64,000 bases of DNA, taken from Spirosoma fluviale (lineage in GTDB: Bacteria > Bacteroidota > Bacteroidia > Cytophagales > Spirosomataceae). Location of the stretch: positions 806,001 to 870,000 of the forward strand of contig NZ_OCNH01000001.1 of NCBI RefSeq assembly GCF_900230225.1, written 5' to 3'. A model generated the notes under the pieces. That model did not search any database. It saw only the letters and a list, made by a program, of their open reading frames with translations, and was not told where the DNA came from. Made by a program: the position numbers and the translations under genes. Below are positions 9,141-17,328 of the stretch, in pieces (position 1 is the first letter of the stretch; every line of letters starts with the position of its first letter).

Positions 9141-9205
9141 GATTAAAAAGAGGAAGAAAAGAAAAGTAAGCTGCCGTTGACTAAATCAGACGCCGAAACG
9201 GCTGT

Positions 9206-10525
9206 TTAAAGGTCAATCTGAGCAAGTGCTACCGAATTTTTATTATTGGAATGTTTCACTTCGTAAGCAACCAGAAGCTGATTGTCGACAACCAGGCCGC
9301 TGGCGTTGGTTCCGTTGATTGCGTTCTTCACCAGTTGTGTGGCTGGATTCTGGTCTGCTTTGATGTTCTTATAAGCGATGACCGAGCTTATTCCGGCCTC
9401 CGATGTCTGATTTTGTTCCCAAAGTAATACGGATGATTTTGGTGCTGCCACCAGATACGCATTTTTAGCGGTTGGTTCGTCCAGGACGAATAACCGTTTG
9501 CCCTGCTGATTCACAACCCGAATACCCGGTGACTCCTGCGTACCCGAAAACCACGCGATCAGGTTCGTTCCTGCGCCAACGCTGGATGTTGGACCCGAGT
9601 GAGGGCAGCCGTTGATCTGCCAGTTGTCCTTGAACAGAATCTCGGACTTAGTGAAACTGGTACCATTGTCTTTCGAACTCATCTTGGCGATGTCGCGGAT
9701 GTTGTCCTGATTCTCCCGATAGTATAGATTCAGCGTACCCGAATTGTCGACCAGCAGGCTGATGTTACAGCAATCGCAAACGAAGGGATCAATGATGCGC
9801 TCACTGCTGAACTGGTTGCCTTTCGAGCTAACAAACCGCATGTCGCGCTGGTGTTGCTTTCCTTCAATATCGTTCAGATAAGCCACGCCGATTTCGCCGT
9901 TTGGCAGTACGATAGCATCGAAAAAGCCCCGAACAATGTTGGGCGTTTTATCGGCATGTACCGGAGCGGGCTGGCTCCAGGTTTTGCCTTGGTCGTTCGA
10001 ATAGCTGTAAACGATCTGTAAATCGCTAGGCCGACCACCGCCACCCCCGCGTGGAGCACCTTTGGCCGGGCCTGCCTGCGGGGCAGCACCGTGGTCATGG
10101 CCAGCCGCAGCGGCTTCATGATTGGCGTGAGCAGGTTCTGCCTGGGGAGCCTGTGCTGCCTGTTGGGGAGCACCCGAACCGGGACCGCGCAGGGCGAAAA
10201 CGGCAACGGGCGTACCATCTTTTTTGAAGAGCAGTTTGGGGCGCATCAGCCGGGAGTTTCCAATACCAGCCGATGAGAAAATGAGTTTTTTGTCGCCGAA
10301 GGTCCTGCCTTTATCGGCCGACTCGGCCCAGTAAAAATAAACGATGCCATCGGGATCTTTCTCCGTCCATGATAAGGCTACAGATCCTTTGGGCGTTTTG
10401 GTCAGGGTGGGAACGGCATAGGCCCGGGTTGTATCGCTGAATTTTCCACGATCGGTCGCGTAACTAGTCAGACCGACGGTCAGGAGTGCGCCGAAGCATA
10501 CGAATGTTTTTACCAGCTTATTCAT
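9206..10525 (-). CDS. secreted Asp-box (sialidase-fold) protein with His-rich insert and CDCC motif
   Basis: About 439 residues run from the ATG at 10525, after rejecting a TTG two codons upstream. A signal peptide (MNKLVKTFVCFGALLTVGL) is followed by a beta-propeller-like body with Asp-box repeats (SADKGRTF near residue 69 and SNDQGKTW near 176). A low-complexity insert at about 115-166 is rich in Ala, Gly, Pro and His (HANHE, GHDHG). It also carries CDCC at about 250-253 and GCPHSG near 306, so metal binding or disulfides are possible. The catalytic residues of true sialidases are not evident, so I do not call it a sialidase. It lies 38 bases downstream of the TonB receptor gene, in the same direction, and probably belongs to that operon. 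Confidence 0.65.
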   Translation of the reverse strand: MNKLVKTFVCFGALLTVGLTSYATDRGKFSDTTRAYAVPTLTKTPKGSVALSWTEKDPDGIVYFYWAESADKGRTFGDKKLIFSSAGIGNSRLMRPKLLFKKDGTPVAVFALRGPGSGAPQQAAQAPQAEPAHANHEAAAAGHDHGAAPQAGPAKGAPRGGGGGRPSDLQIVYSYSNDQGKTWSQPAPVHADKTPNIVRGFFDAIVLPNGEIGVAYLNDIEGKQHQRDMRFVSSKGNQFSSERIIDPFVCDCCNISLLVDNSGTLNLYYRENQDNIRDIAKMSSKDNGTSFTKSEILFKDNWQINGCPHSGPTSSVGAGTNLIAWFSGTQESPGIRVVNQQGKRLFVLDEPTAKNAYLVAAPKSSVLLWEQNQTSEAGISSVIAYKNIKADQNPATQLVKNAINGTNASGLVVDNQLLVAYEVKHSNNKNSVALAQIDL

Positions 10526-10563
10526 GATCAAGTATGGGTTTTGTTTGGTATTGATTTCAGGTA

Positions 10564-12993
10564 TTAGAAACGATAAGAGACCGTTGTGACAAATTGCCGG
10601 GGTGGAATCGGCATGATGCTGTAGCGGTCGTGAATCAGGTAATTCAGTTCATTGGTAAGGTTCGACACTTTGGCCAGCAAAGATACCTTCCGATACGTAT
10701 ACCCGGCCGACAGGTCGAACGTGGCAAAACCGGTTAGTGGAATCAGGCGGCTAAACTCCGGCGTTTGGCCAAAGGTGTTGTTGTTCCCGCCGTAACGGGC
10801 ACCGGTGTAAAAGGCCGAAGCGCCCAGTTTGAGCCCACGTAACGGCGATCGGTCAACGGTATAAAACAGGGTGAAGTTGGCCGTGTGAGCCGGGTTGTTC
10901 GTCAGGCGTTCCCCTTCAATATAAGACCCCTTTACCTGCGTCGTTTTTGTATATCGCATATAGTTATAGCCGTAACCGCTGATGAAGTAGAAGTTTTTGG
11001 AGAGGTTACCTGTCAGGTCAACTTCCAGCCCATCGCTGGTGGTTTGGCCCGTAAACTCTTTCACATTTGCGTCGATGTTGGGTGAGCCATCGAGCCTGAA
11101 CGGGGCCATCAGGGCCAGATTGCTGTTCACGATGTGATACACCCCGACGTTGGCTGTGATACGGCCATCCAGAAATTCGTTTTTAACGCCCGCTTCGTAC
11201 TGGTCAACAATTGAAGGCTTCAGGATCTGCCCGTTGATGTCGACACCGGTATTGATGGTGAAGTTGCTGGCGTAACTTCCGAAGAACGATGTTCCTCTGG
11301 TTGGCTGATAAATCAACGCCACTTTTGGCGAGAAAGCCGCATCCGCCTTGGTTTCGACCGGGCCTCGCGTTTCTTTCTGGGTTCGCAGATCGAGAAGGGT
11401 AGTCTGAACTGTTTTCTGCTGCGACCACCGCAGACCCGCCAGTACTTTAAGTTTATCCGTGAGACTGATCAAATCCTGGGCGTAAAAACCAAGGCGGACA
11501 GATGGGGAGGTCGTGCGAATAGTGGCATTTGCATCCGGGATGTCGGAACGAGTCTCGTATTTCGTTGGGTCCAGAATGTTTATTCTGTCATAGGTCGTTA
11601 CTGCAACACCATTGCTGGTCATGGTAAATGCGTTGCTCTCGCTCACAATGCCCACCAGATCGGAACCCACCAGAATCTGGTGCCCTACCGCTCCCGTACT
11701 AAAGCGACCGTTGAGGTTTACTTGACCCGTATAGTTGTTCTCTGCGGTTTTTGTGCGGCTTAGCGCCCGGTTCCAGTCGCCGTTGGCGGCAACGTTGTTG
11801 TTGGGAACGCCAGCACCATAAGCCGACACATTAGTTTGCTGCGTTGCGCCAATAAAGGTCAGTTTCCATTTGTTATTGAATGTATGGTCGACATTGATCG
11901 AGCCGCTTGCTTGTTCTACGTTATTATAGGCCCAGGTTGTATTGATAAAGCGTGACCGGGGAACATTGGGAATAATGGCGTCCTGATTGGCATTGAGGGA
12001 ACCGATGCCATTGTCGGGCGTTAGGTTTGACTTCAGATAGTCACCCTGGAGCAGAATGGTCGTTTTCTGACCGAGTTTGTAGATCAATGACGGGTTCACG
12101 TAAACGCGGTCGGTTTTTACCACATCCCGGTAGCTTTTAGCGTTCTCGACGGTACCAATGACCCGAAATGCCAGATTTTTTGACAAGGGGCCGTATACAT
12201 CGACCACTGGCTTCAACAAGCCAAAGCTGCCCGCTCGCATGGACACCTCGCCCCCAAATTCGAACTTTGGCTTTTTAGTTACCATGTTCACAATCAGCCC
12301 ACCCGACACATTACCATAAAGCAGAGACGAACTACCTTTCAGCACTTCTACAGACTCCAGCGTACTGGCTTCGGGAAAGCCCATGGTGTTTGTGATGACT
12401 CCATTCTTGAAAATACTTCCTCCCGCACCGGCAATACCAATGCTGTATCCCCGTGCCGAAAACGTTTCGGCCACACCGCCCCGCTGTTGCGTGAGGGATA
12501 CGCCACTCACGTTTTTCAGGGCATCGCCCAAGCGGGAGATCTGTTGATTTTCAATAACAACGCTGCTCACAACACCCGTCATTTGAGGTAAGTCGAGTGG
12601 AGCAATGCTGGCTTTGCCAAGCGTAACGGCTTTGTTGGCCCCTATAACTTCAACTTCATTGAGCTGAGCTGCGTTTTCGGTCAGGACAAAGTCAACTGTT
12701 TCTGTTTGACCAGCCCGTACACGGACAGACTTTTCCTGAGGCTGGAGTCCAACAAAGGTAACACGTAGTGTATACACGCCCTGGCTAATACCCTTCAGCA
12801 CGAAAGAGCCGTCTTCGGCGGTAAGTGCCCCTTTGCGGGTGTCCTTTAAACCAATAGTAACAAAAGATGCTGGGTTGCCGTCACTGGTTGTAATTATTCC
12901 TTTAATAGTACCCTGGCTTTGTGCCTTTGCAGTCAGTGTGAATAACGTGAGTAGCGTATTTATTAAGAAAAGGAAGGTAGAATTTGGCTTCAT
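10564..12993 (-). CDS. TonB-dependent siderophore-type receptor
   Basis: This outer membrane protein has 809 residues. A signal peptide is followed by a CarboxypepD_reg-like domain (about 30-105, ending VTFVGLQPQEKSV). Then come a plug domain (about 125-250, with GNVSGGLIVNMVTKKPKFE) and a 22-strand barrel ending in the aromatic TVSYRF needed for outer membrane assembly. The family imports ferric siderophores or other chelates using TonB energy. The overall pattern resembles FhuA/FoxA-type siderophore receptors, but the ligand cannot be told. A strong Bacteroidota promoter lies directly upstream, flanked by a repeated operator-like sequence, which suggests metal-responsive control. Confidence 0.9.
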   Translation of the reverse strand: MKPNSTFLFLINTLLTLFTLTAKAQSQGTIKGIITTSDGNPASFVTIGLKDTRKGALTAEDGSFVLKGISQGVYTLRVTFVGLQPQEKSVRVRAGQTETVDFVLTENAAQLNEVEVIGANKAVTLGKASIAPLDLPQMTGVVSSVVIENQQISRLGDALKNVSGVSLTQQRGGVAETFSARGYSIGIAGAGGSIFKNGVITNTMGFPEASTLESVEVLKGSSSLLYGNVSGGLIVNMVTKKPKFEFGGEVSMRAGSFGLLKPVVDVYGPLSKNLAFRVIGTVENAKSYRDVVKTDRVYVNPSLIYKLGQKTTILLQGDYLKSNLTPDNGIGSLNANQDAIIPNVPRSRFINTTWAYNNVEQASGSINVDHTFNNKWKLTFIGATQQTNVSAYGAGVPNNNVAANGDWNRALSRTKTAENNYTGQVNLNGRFSTGAVGHQILVGSDLVGIVSESNAFTMTSNGVAVTTYDRINILDPTKYETRSDIPDANATIRTTSPSVRLGFYAQDLISLTDKLKVLAGLRWSQQKTVQTTLLDLRTQKETRGPVETKADAAFSPKVALIYQPTRGTSFFGSYASNFTINTGVDINGQILKPSIVDQYEAGVKNEFLDGRITANVGVYHIVNSNLALMAPFRLDGSPNIDANVKEFTGQTTSDGLEVDLTGNLSKNFYFISGYGYNYMRYTKTTQVKGSYIEGERLTNNPAHTANFTLFYTVDRSPLRGLKLGASAFYTGARYGGNNNTFGQTPEFSRLIPLTGFATFDLSAGYTYRKVSLLAKVSNLTNELNYLIHDRYSIMPIPPRQFVTTVSYRF

Positions 12994-13067
12994 TTATTTA
13001 GAATAATTATAATTAAAGGCAAAGCTAGGCGCTTAGGATATGAACTCAAAACTTATTTAGAATAATT
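12994..13067 (-). promoter_or_regulatory. two copies of an operator-like 15-nt repeat flanking the receptor promoter
   Basis: ttatttagaataatt occurs at 12994-13008, just before the receptor ATG, and identically at 13053-13067, just upstream of the -33 element. The core TTTAGAATAATT reads like half to most of an AT-rich palindromic metalloregulator box. A pair bracketing the promoter would suit repression. The identity of the regulator (Fur-like or DtxR-like) is a guess. Confidence 0.45.
13020..13050 (-). promoter_or_regulatory. Bacteroidota promoter of the TonB receptor gene
   Basis: On the minus strand the -33 element TTTG (13050-13047) and the -7 element TAGCTTTG (13027-13020) are separated by 19 bases, a good fit to the TTTG / TAnnTTTG consensus. 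Transcription would begin roughly 20 bases before the ATG. Confidence 0.65.
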
Positions 13068-13422
13068 CTTTGTAATGGTGGTAATGCCCTATCTATTCTC
13101 AATAAGATTCAATAAACAGGGGACTAACTTGCTACTGACAGAGGAGAACGGACCGTGTGATAAATTCTTTGTTATATAAAGTATACATGGTATAGCGGCT
13201 AATATAATTTTTATACTTTTGAGTAGATTACCAGGCCGGTTCTAAACAAAATTCCGAAAGTAGGGTCTACACATCTGCAAGCAGCATGTTGTTTCGGAAA
13301 AACTGTAAGAAGTAAAACGTGAGCTTTTTTTAGCTCCAGCGACTGAGGTTACTTCATCAAATCGTACAGACGTTTGGGAATCTGCCGAGTTAAATAAATT
13401 ATACACTTAACGTTTGCGGAAT
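13068..13422. other. non-coding AT-rich stretch
   Basis: No gene is supported in these 355 bases. A -7-like TACTTTTG lies at 13214-13221 on the plus strand without a matching -33 element. It could start a long leader for the gene at 13423. Confidence 0.4.
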
Positions 13423-13788
13423 ATGAAGACACTGTTGCAGGGCGATGCGTTTGTCGTAATTGATGATGCAATTATGGATCAGCTGGTGATTCAGATTAAA
13501 GTCAAAAAGAGATGGCGAACCATTGAGCCTTACATGACTGGTCTCAGGCGAGACACGCTAACATCCGTTGTCTATGGCTTTTGCCGGGATACAGTCCCTT
13601 CTCCCGTGTCGCCAAGTAGATGGCAATTTTTCAATCTTGACGATATTGATGCCATTGAAGTGACAAACTATTCATTCCAGCCTCATATTGATTATAGAGG
13701 AAAAACAGATGCGTTGCTGACTGTTTATCGTAAGCTGAAACCAGTATGGTCTTATGAAGAATCCTTACAATTGTGTGTTGCCGGATAA
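13423..13788 (+). CDS. small stand-alone WYL-like protein
   Basis: About 121 residues run from the ATG at 13423, preferred to an in-frame TTG at 13414. The pattern IQIKVKKRWRTIEPYMTGL, then VVYGF, then WQFFNLDDIDAIEV and a following FQPHIDY resembles a WYL domain. That domain is a ligand-sensing Sm-like fold usually fused to a helix-turn-helix. No DNA-binding domain is present here, so it could only be an accessory sensor. The gene sits in an AT-rich islet with unknown neighbours. The domain call is from sequence pattern alone and could be wrong. Confidence 0.5.
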   Translation: MKTLLQGDAFVVIDDAIMDQLVIQIKVKKRWRTIEPYMTGLRRDTLTSVVYGFCRDTVPSPVSPSRWQFFNLDDIDAIEVTNYSFQPHIDYRGKTDALLTVYRKLKPVWSYEESLQLCVAG

Positions 13789-14016
13789 ATTTTGGTAATT
13801 CGTAGAAACCAATTTGCTTTTATAGAAACAAACCAGCTTACTAATGGCAAGCCGGTGAAACCTTCCTCTTTTTACCTAAACAATATAAACGATTGAAGTA
13901 ATTACGTAGATCGGCAGGTCCGGGTTGCCACCAGCAAAAAAAGACAAATTTGGGAGTGTATCCCCTTCTTCTGTCTTACACCAGGACCACAGCGATGGAA
14001 ATTGCATGAAAAATGT

Positions 14017-14055
14017 AAAATATGGCCTTACCGACTATAGGTATGGCCATATTTT
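14017..14055 (+). promoter_or_regulatory. hairpin 1 upstream of the gene at 14107
   Basis: The arms AAAATATGGCC (14017-14027) and GGCCATATTTT (14045-14055) are perfect. An inner TACC/GGTA pair extends the stem past one mismatch. It ends in a T run and could act as a terminator or attenuator. Confidence 0.55.
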
Positions 14056-14096
14056 TGCTACCTTTATATTTCATGTAAAATATAAATGTAGCAAAA
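14053..14096 (+). promoter_or_regulatory. hairpin 2, 19-nt arms, directly upstream of the gene at 14107
   Basis: The arms at 14053-14071 and 14078-14096 pair over 19 positions with one mismatch around a 6-base loop. The end of the hairpin lies 10 bases before the ATG at 14107, so it would mask the ribosome binding region or serve as a dyad operator. It overlaps hairpin 1 by three bases, so the two compete. Confidence 0.55.
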
Positions 14097-14106
14097 GTAA
14101 AATATA

Positions 14107-14460
14107 ATGAATGAGGTAAATCTGACGAGTTCAAAAGCAATAATTCGCTTCATGCTCTACACGGACGTAAATCGCAGACGAGCAGCAAGAGTTGGAAAAG
14201 ATAAAGAGGTGGACCTTGCACTCGTGCTGGGAAACACATACGATTACGGCACCCAGCATGAGCTACTCTTTGATGAAATAGATGCTGAACCCGGTCAATA
14301 TGTTGTAGCCATGCTACCTTACTATCGGCAGATTCCCCACCCTCACAAAACGGATGATTTTATACAAGTCCGGCTCGTTTATTTAACGACTCTTGCCCTT
14401 TGGCCCTTTTTCGAGCCTATTGCTGGCGAAACACTAAACAGAGCCATGCTTCCAGAATAA
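14107..14460 (+). CDS. hypothetical protein, 117 aa
   Basis: The start is an ATG preceded by the AT-rich sequence AAAGTAAAATATA. The protein is soluble with mixed alpha/beta character (IIRFMLYTDVNRRRAARV, DLALVLGNTYDY, QYVVAMLPYYRQIPHP). There is no signal peptide or membrane segment, and I recognise no family. Two competing hairpins lie immediately upstream, and a terminator-like hairpin lies about 100 bases downstream, so it is probably a single-gene transcript. The base composition is lower in GC than the surrounding genome, consistent with acquired DNA. Confidence 0.6.
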   Translation: MNEVNLTSSKAIIRFMLYTDVNRRRAARVGKDKEVDLALVLGNTYDYGTQHELLFDEIDAEPGQYVVAMLPYYRQIPHPHKTDDFIQVRLVYLTTLALWPFFEPIAGETLNRAMLPE

Positions 14461-14563
14461 ATTGCCTGAATGGTATGTCATATAACAACGTATTAACATG
14501 ACGTCCTTCTCAACAGGTTATCTTTGAGCAGACGACTAGATAAATGACACACTGGTGTTAATT

Positions 14564-14594
14564 AAACGCCAGTTCCGTTGGGACTGGCGTTTTC
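14564..14594 (+). terminator. terminator-like hairpin
   Basis: The arms AAACGCCAGT (14564-14573) and ACTGGCGTTT (14583-14592) are perfect and followed by TT. The hairpin could end transcripts from 14107-14460 and, on the other strand, from the gene at 14678-14863. Confidence 0.65.
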
Positions 14595-14677
14595 GTCAGT
14601 TTCAGAGTTGCTGTCAAAGGTTAACTGCGCCGAATAGCTTTACATCGGGACTAGCTGTTTTTGCCAATGCTCCTTAC

Positions 14678-14863
14678 TTAAATAATTGCCCAGGTTAATA
14701 CTCCAAAGAAAGTTATTGTTAAGCCCATAAAGACGGTTATGACATTAAGACAGGCCGGAATGGAGTCTTCGCGTTGTTGTTCGGTCATGTCTGGATGAAA
14801 CTCAACAAATTGGTCAACCAGTTGTCGAACAAAACTTTTCCGTAAAATTTCGTAGGTAACCAT
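14678..14863 (-). CDS. small single-span membrane protein
   Basis: The protein has 61 residues. The first 40 are soluble and charged (MVTYEILRKSFVRQLVDQF, then FHPDMTEQQREDSIPACLN) and the last 20 are one hydrophobic helix (TVFMGLTITFFGVLTWAII) that would anchor it in the membrane by its tail. I recognise no family. An ATG start and a clear soluble-plus-helix layout favour a real gene, but the small size and AT-rich setting leave doubt. Confidence 0.45.
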   Translation of the reverse strand: MVTYEILRKSFVRQLVDQFVEFHPDMTEQQREDSIPACLNVITVFMGLTITFFGVLTWAII

Positions 14864-15088
14864 ATTAATTAATTGTTAGCGTTTTGCATTTGCATCTACA
14901 CAGTAGAGTGTAACTTTCTTTGTAAGGTGCTATTTTTTCGGGAAAAAGTTAACTCTTTAAACATAACGCAAAAAAGCCATTAATGGTTATGGAGAGGCTA
15001 TTAATATATGGATAATGTGATGCTATGGGAATAAGAACTGTTAACTGTAACTTACTTTATAGTGTATATATTAGATAAATACTTGTGG

Positions 15089-15379
15089 CTAACTTTCGAG
15101 TGATGATATATCCCATTCAGCATAATATCCTCCCATCTCAATTAATGTATACAAAGTAGCTCTTAGTAAAGTTGTCATTGGGCCGTCGTTCATCAAAATA
15201 AGTTTGTGATTATCTTCCTGGTAAAGGCTAAAAATATCTTCCTGATTCAATGGGTTAGTTAACAGCCATTTATCTGCTAAGTATACGGGCTCAATACCGG
15301 TTCGTATACTCACCCGTTGAAGTATTTCTTCCATTGAAGGAAGCGAACTATCAAAGTGGACTTCTCTACTAAAAACCAT
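15089..15379 (-). CDS. hypothetical protein, 96 aa
   Basis: This soluble 96-residue protein starts MVFSREVHFDSSLP and contains two predicted helices (SMEEILQRVSIRTG and TTLLRATLYTLIEMGG). It is acidic and lacks a signal peptide or membrane segment. I recognise no family. It sits in an AT-rich islet with other small unknown genes, away from any operon partner. The consistent composition across the frame and the ATG start make it a likely real gene. Confidence 0.5.
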   Translation of the reverse strand: MVFSREVHFDSSLPSMEEILQRVSIRTGIEPVYLADKWLLTNPLNQEDIFSLYQEDNHKLILMNDGPMTTLLRATLYTLIEMGGYYAEWDISSLES

Positions 15380-15455
15380 TATTTCAGATTGTATTAAGGC
15401 GATATGCTAACAAAAGTCAGTATGTAAGCTATTTCGTGGTATATTCGCTTTATCA

Positions 15456-15530
15456 AAGGGAGTTGAACGATTCCCTTATGGTGTGGATAGAAGCGGAAAG
15501 CAGGCTGACAATGTTGGTCTGCTTTTTTTT
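15456..15530 (+). ncRNA. possible small RNA ending in an orphan terminator
   Basis: Two consecutive hairpins occur: AAGGGA/TCCCTT (15456-15461 and 15472-15477), then AAAGCAG/CTGCTTT (15497-15503 and 15519-15525). The second is followed by a run of eight T at 15523-15530. No plus-strand gene lies within 900 bases upstream, so this terminator has no known client. A short transcript starting somewhere in 15380-15455 would explain it. The rest of the 385-base gap 15380-15764 shows nothing recognisable. Confidence 0.3.
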
Positions 15531-15764
15531 ATCTGGCTAAATTGACGCTTCCTAACAACGCCTATTGAGGGTTAACTAGTGATTTATACTTACTGTTTTC
15601 TTAAAACGGTTATTAATAGTCCATATTTTCCCTAAATCGGTTTATTGAGTATATAGTACAGTTGAAAGCTTTACAAATGTATAAAGACTCATATAAATAG
15701 TAAGTAGAATTCAGCAGATGAAAAAAATCTGCCGATTTTCTCTAACAGCAGTCACTAAGGGCAA

Positions 15765-16454
15765 TTACGCCAAAGCCTGAATCCATTTGCTATGGCTGCA
15801 GTTCGGACAGACATCAGCGGGCTTACTCGGTTTTGGCTGTATATGTCCACACACGTAGCAGACGCATTGAGCAGGCGCTTTTTTCTGCTGGTCAATAAAG
15901 TCAACATCCCATTCCGGAATAAGGGAAAGACCCGGCCTGGGCTTAGGGTCTTTAATGAGCGTGAAAGCACCATTGGCTTCCAGATACAGCCGTTTGACCT
16001 GCCCCAGATGAATAATGCCTCCCGACCGAAGTTGGGCGAAAAGCAACTCGCGGGTCACGCTTGACTCTTTCATACTGGCGACTTGTACAACCGAATTTTC
16101 TACGAGCGTACTGCTGATTCCTTGGGTAAGACCTTCAAATTTTTCATTTTTGGCCGCCCAATACGAGATAAGCCGTTGGGTAAAAACAACCACCAGCGCA
16201 ATAACCACAACGGGTAATAAGCCTCGCTGGGCATCGAGAATTGGAATGCCGACCGCAGCCGCCAGCGAAACCATGGCAGCCATTTCATTTCGACTGAGCC
16301 GGGAAGCCATTCGCCGACCCATCAGGCGCATGGAAACAACCAGAATCAGGTAAACCGCGGCTGCCCGAATCAGGATCTCGATATAAAATGTGCCCGGCAC
16401 CTCTCCAATGAGAATCCGAAGCCAGTCGTACAGATAAATATCTTCTTTTTTCAT
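15765..16454 (-). CDS. DUF421 (YetF-like) membrane protein with C-terminal zinc ribbon
   Basis: The protein has 229 residues. Three hydrophobic segments (about 22-110) precede a soluble DUF421/YetF-type domain (about 115-175, with LFAQLRSGGIIHLGQVKRLY). The family motif GRRMASRLSRNEMAAMVSL is present. The tail holds two CxxC pairs (CYVCG and CPNCS), forming a rubredoxin-like zinc ribbon that typical YetF proteins lack. It is a paralogue of the next gene and starts just 6 bases after it. Membrane location is clear and function is unknown. Confidence 0.8.
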   Translation of the reverse strand: MKKEDIYLYDWLRILIGEVPGTFYIEILIRAAAVYLILVVSMRLMGRRMASRLSRNEMAAMVSLAAAVGIPILDAQRGLLPVVVIALVVVFTQRLISYWAAKNEKFEGLTQGISSTLVENSVVQVASMKESSVTRELLFAQLRSGGIIHLGQVKRLYLEANGAFTLIKDPKPRPGLSLIPEWDVDFIDQQKKAPAQCVCYVCGHIQPKPSKPADVCPNCSHSKWIQALA

Positions 16455-16460
16455 GGTAGG

Positions 16461-17150
16461 TTAGCGTACAGCAGTTACCCAGTTATTGGTCTGGCAGACA
16501 GAACAAGGGCCTGGTTGAGATTGTGCGGGCATAGTATTGCCGCAGTTGGTGCAGGCCAGCGTTTCAGTTTCCGGTTGCTCGTGAATAGAATGAATTTCAT
16601 CATCGGAGGGCTCCAATACAGATAGCCCCGGCTTCCCATTCTCGTCCCGGTAAATGCTGAACATACCGTACGCTTCCAGATACAGCCGTTTTACATCCCC
16701 CAGGTTATATACGTTTTCGCTCCGAAGTGCGGCAAAAACCTGCTGGTGCGACATCCGATTCGACACCATCTGTTCCAGTTGGAAAATGCCGTCTTTCACC
16801 AGTACCGTAGCGGTTCCCTGAATGATTTTTTCTGTTTTACTGCTTTTGATCCCGAGCCAGTTCGTCCCTCGCTGAAAAATAAGTGCACAAAGCAGAGCCA
16901 GCACCCCCGACAGTAAACCCCGGTCGGGCAATTGCATGGCTGGAGCTATAATGGCCCCCATCGTGAGCATCACAGCTAACTCCAGATTGGTAAGCTGCCC
17001 GTTCATCCGCTTACCCAGCAGCCGCATAACAACCAGTAAAATCAGGTAGATTAATGATGTTCGGATGAATACCTCTAATAAAAATTCAGCCGGCGCATCG
17101 CCCAACAGAATTCGTTGCCAGTCTTCTAAATGAATAGCCTCTTTCTTCAT
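16461..17150 (-). CDS. DUF421 (YetF-like) membrane protein with C-terminal zinc ribbon, paralogue
   Basis: About 229 residues run from the ATG at 17150, matching the start of its paralogue (MKKEAIHLEDW against MKKEDIYLYDW). It has three hydrophobic segments, the family motif GKRMNGQLTNLELAVML, the soluble domain with FAALRSENVYNLGDVKRLY, and a tail with CTNCG and CSVCQ forming a probable zinc ribbon. Tandem duplication with retained tails suggests the two subunits form a mixed complex. It is first in a two-gene operon that diverges from the trehalose locus. Confidence 0.8.
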   Translation of the reverse strand: MKKEAIHLEDWQRILLGDAPAEFLLEVFIRTSLIYLILLVVMRLLGKRMNGQLTNLELAVMLTMGAIIAPAMQLPDRGLLSGVLALLCALIFQRGTNWLGIKSSKTEKIIQGTATVLVKDGIFQLEQMVSNRMSHQQVFAALRSENVYNLGDVKRLYLEAYGMFSIYRDENGKPGLSVLEPSDDEIHSIHEQPETETLACTNCGNTMPAQSQPGPCSVCQTNNWVTAVR

Positions 17151-17328
17151 GCCCACTTAACTTTTCGTGCGGTCAAATGGATAAGCCGCCATAGAAGAAT
17201 CCGAAATTCCTTATGGCCGATATTAGATAAATGCAATTTTCCGGCCGTCTAATAGGAGAAATGAGGGAATGGCTAACAGGATGCTTCCTTGTGGAGTTAT
17301 TCCTGTCGAACGCCATCACTACTCATCC

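Noticed and set aside
13925-14107. 60-codon ORF in front of the hairpins
   Set aside because: It runs through the two hairpins and ends at the start of the next gene; the composition is not protein-like and the start has no support.
17269-17328. Upstream start for the TreS-like gene
   Set aside because: The lipoprotein signal peptide requires the ATG at 17329.
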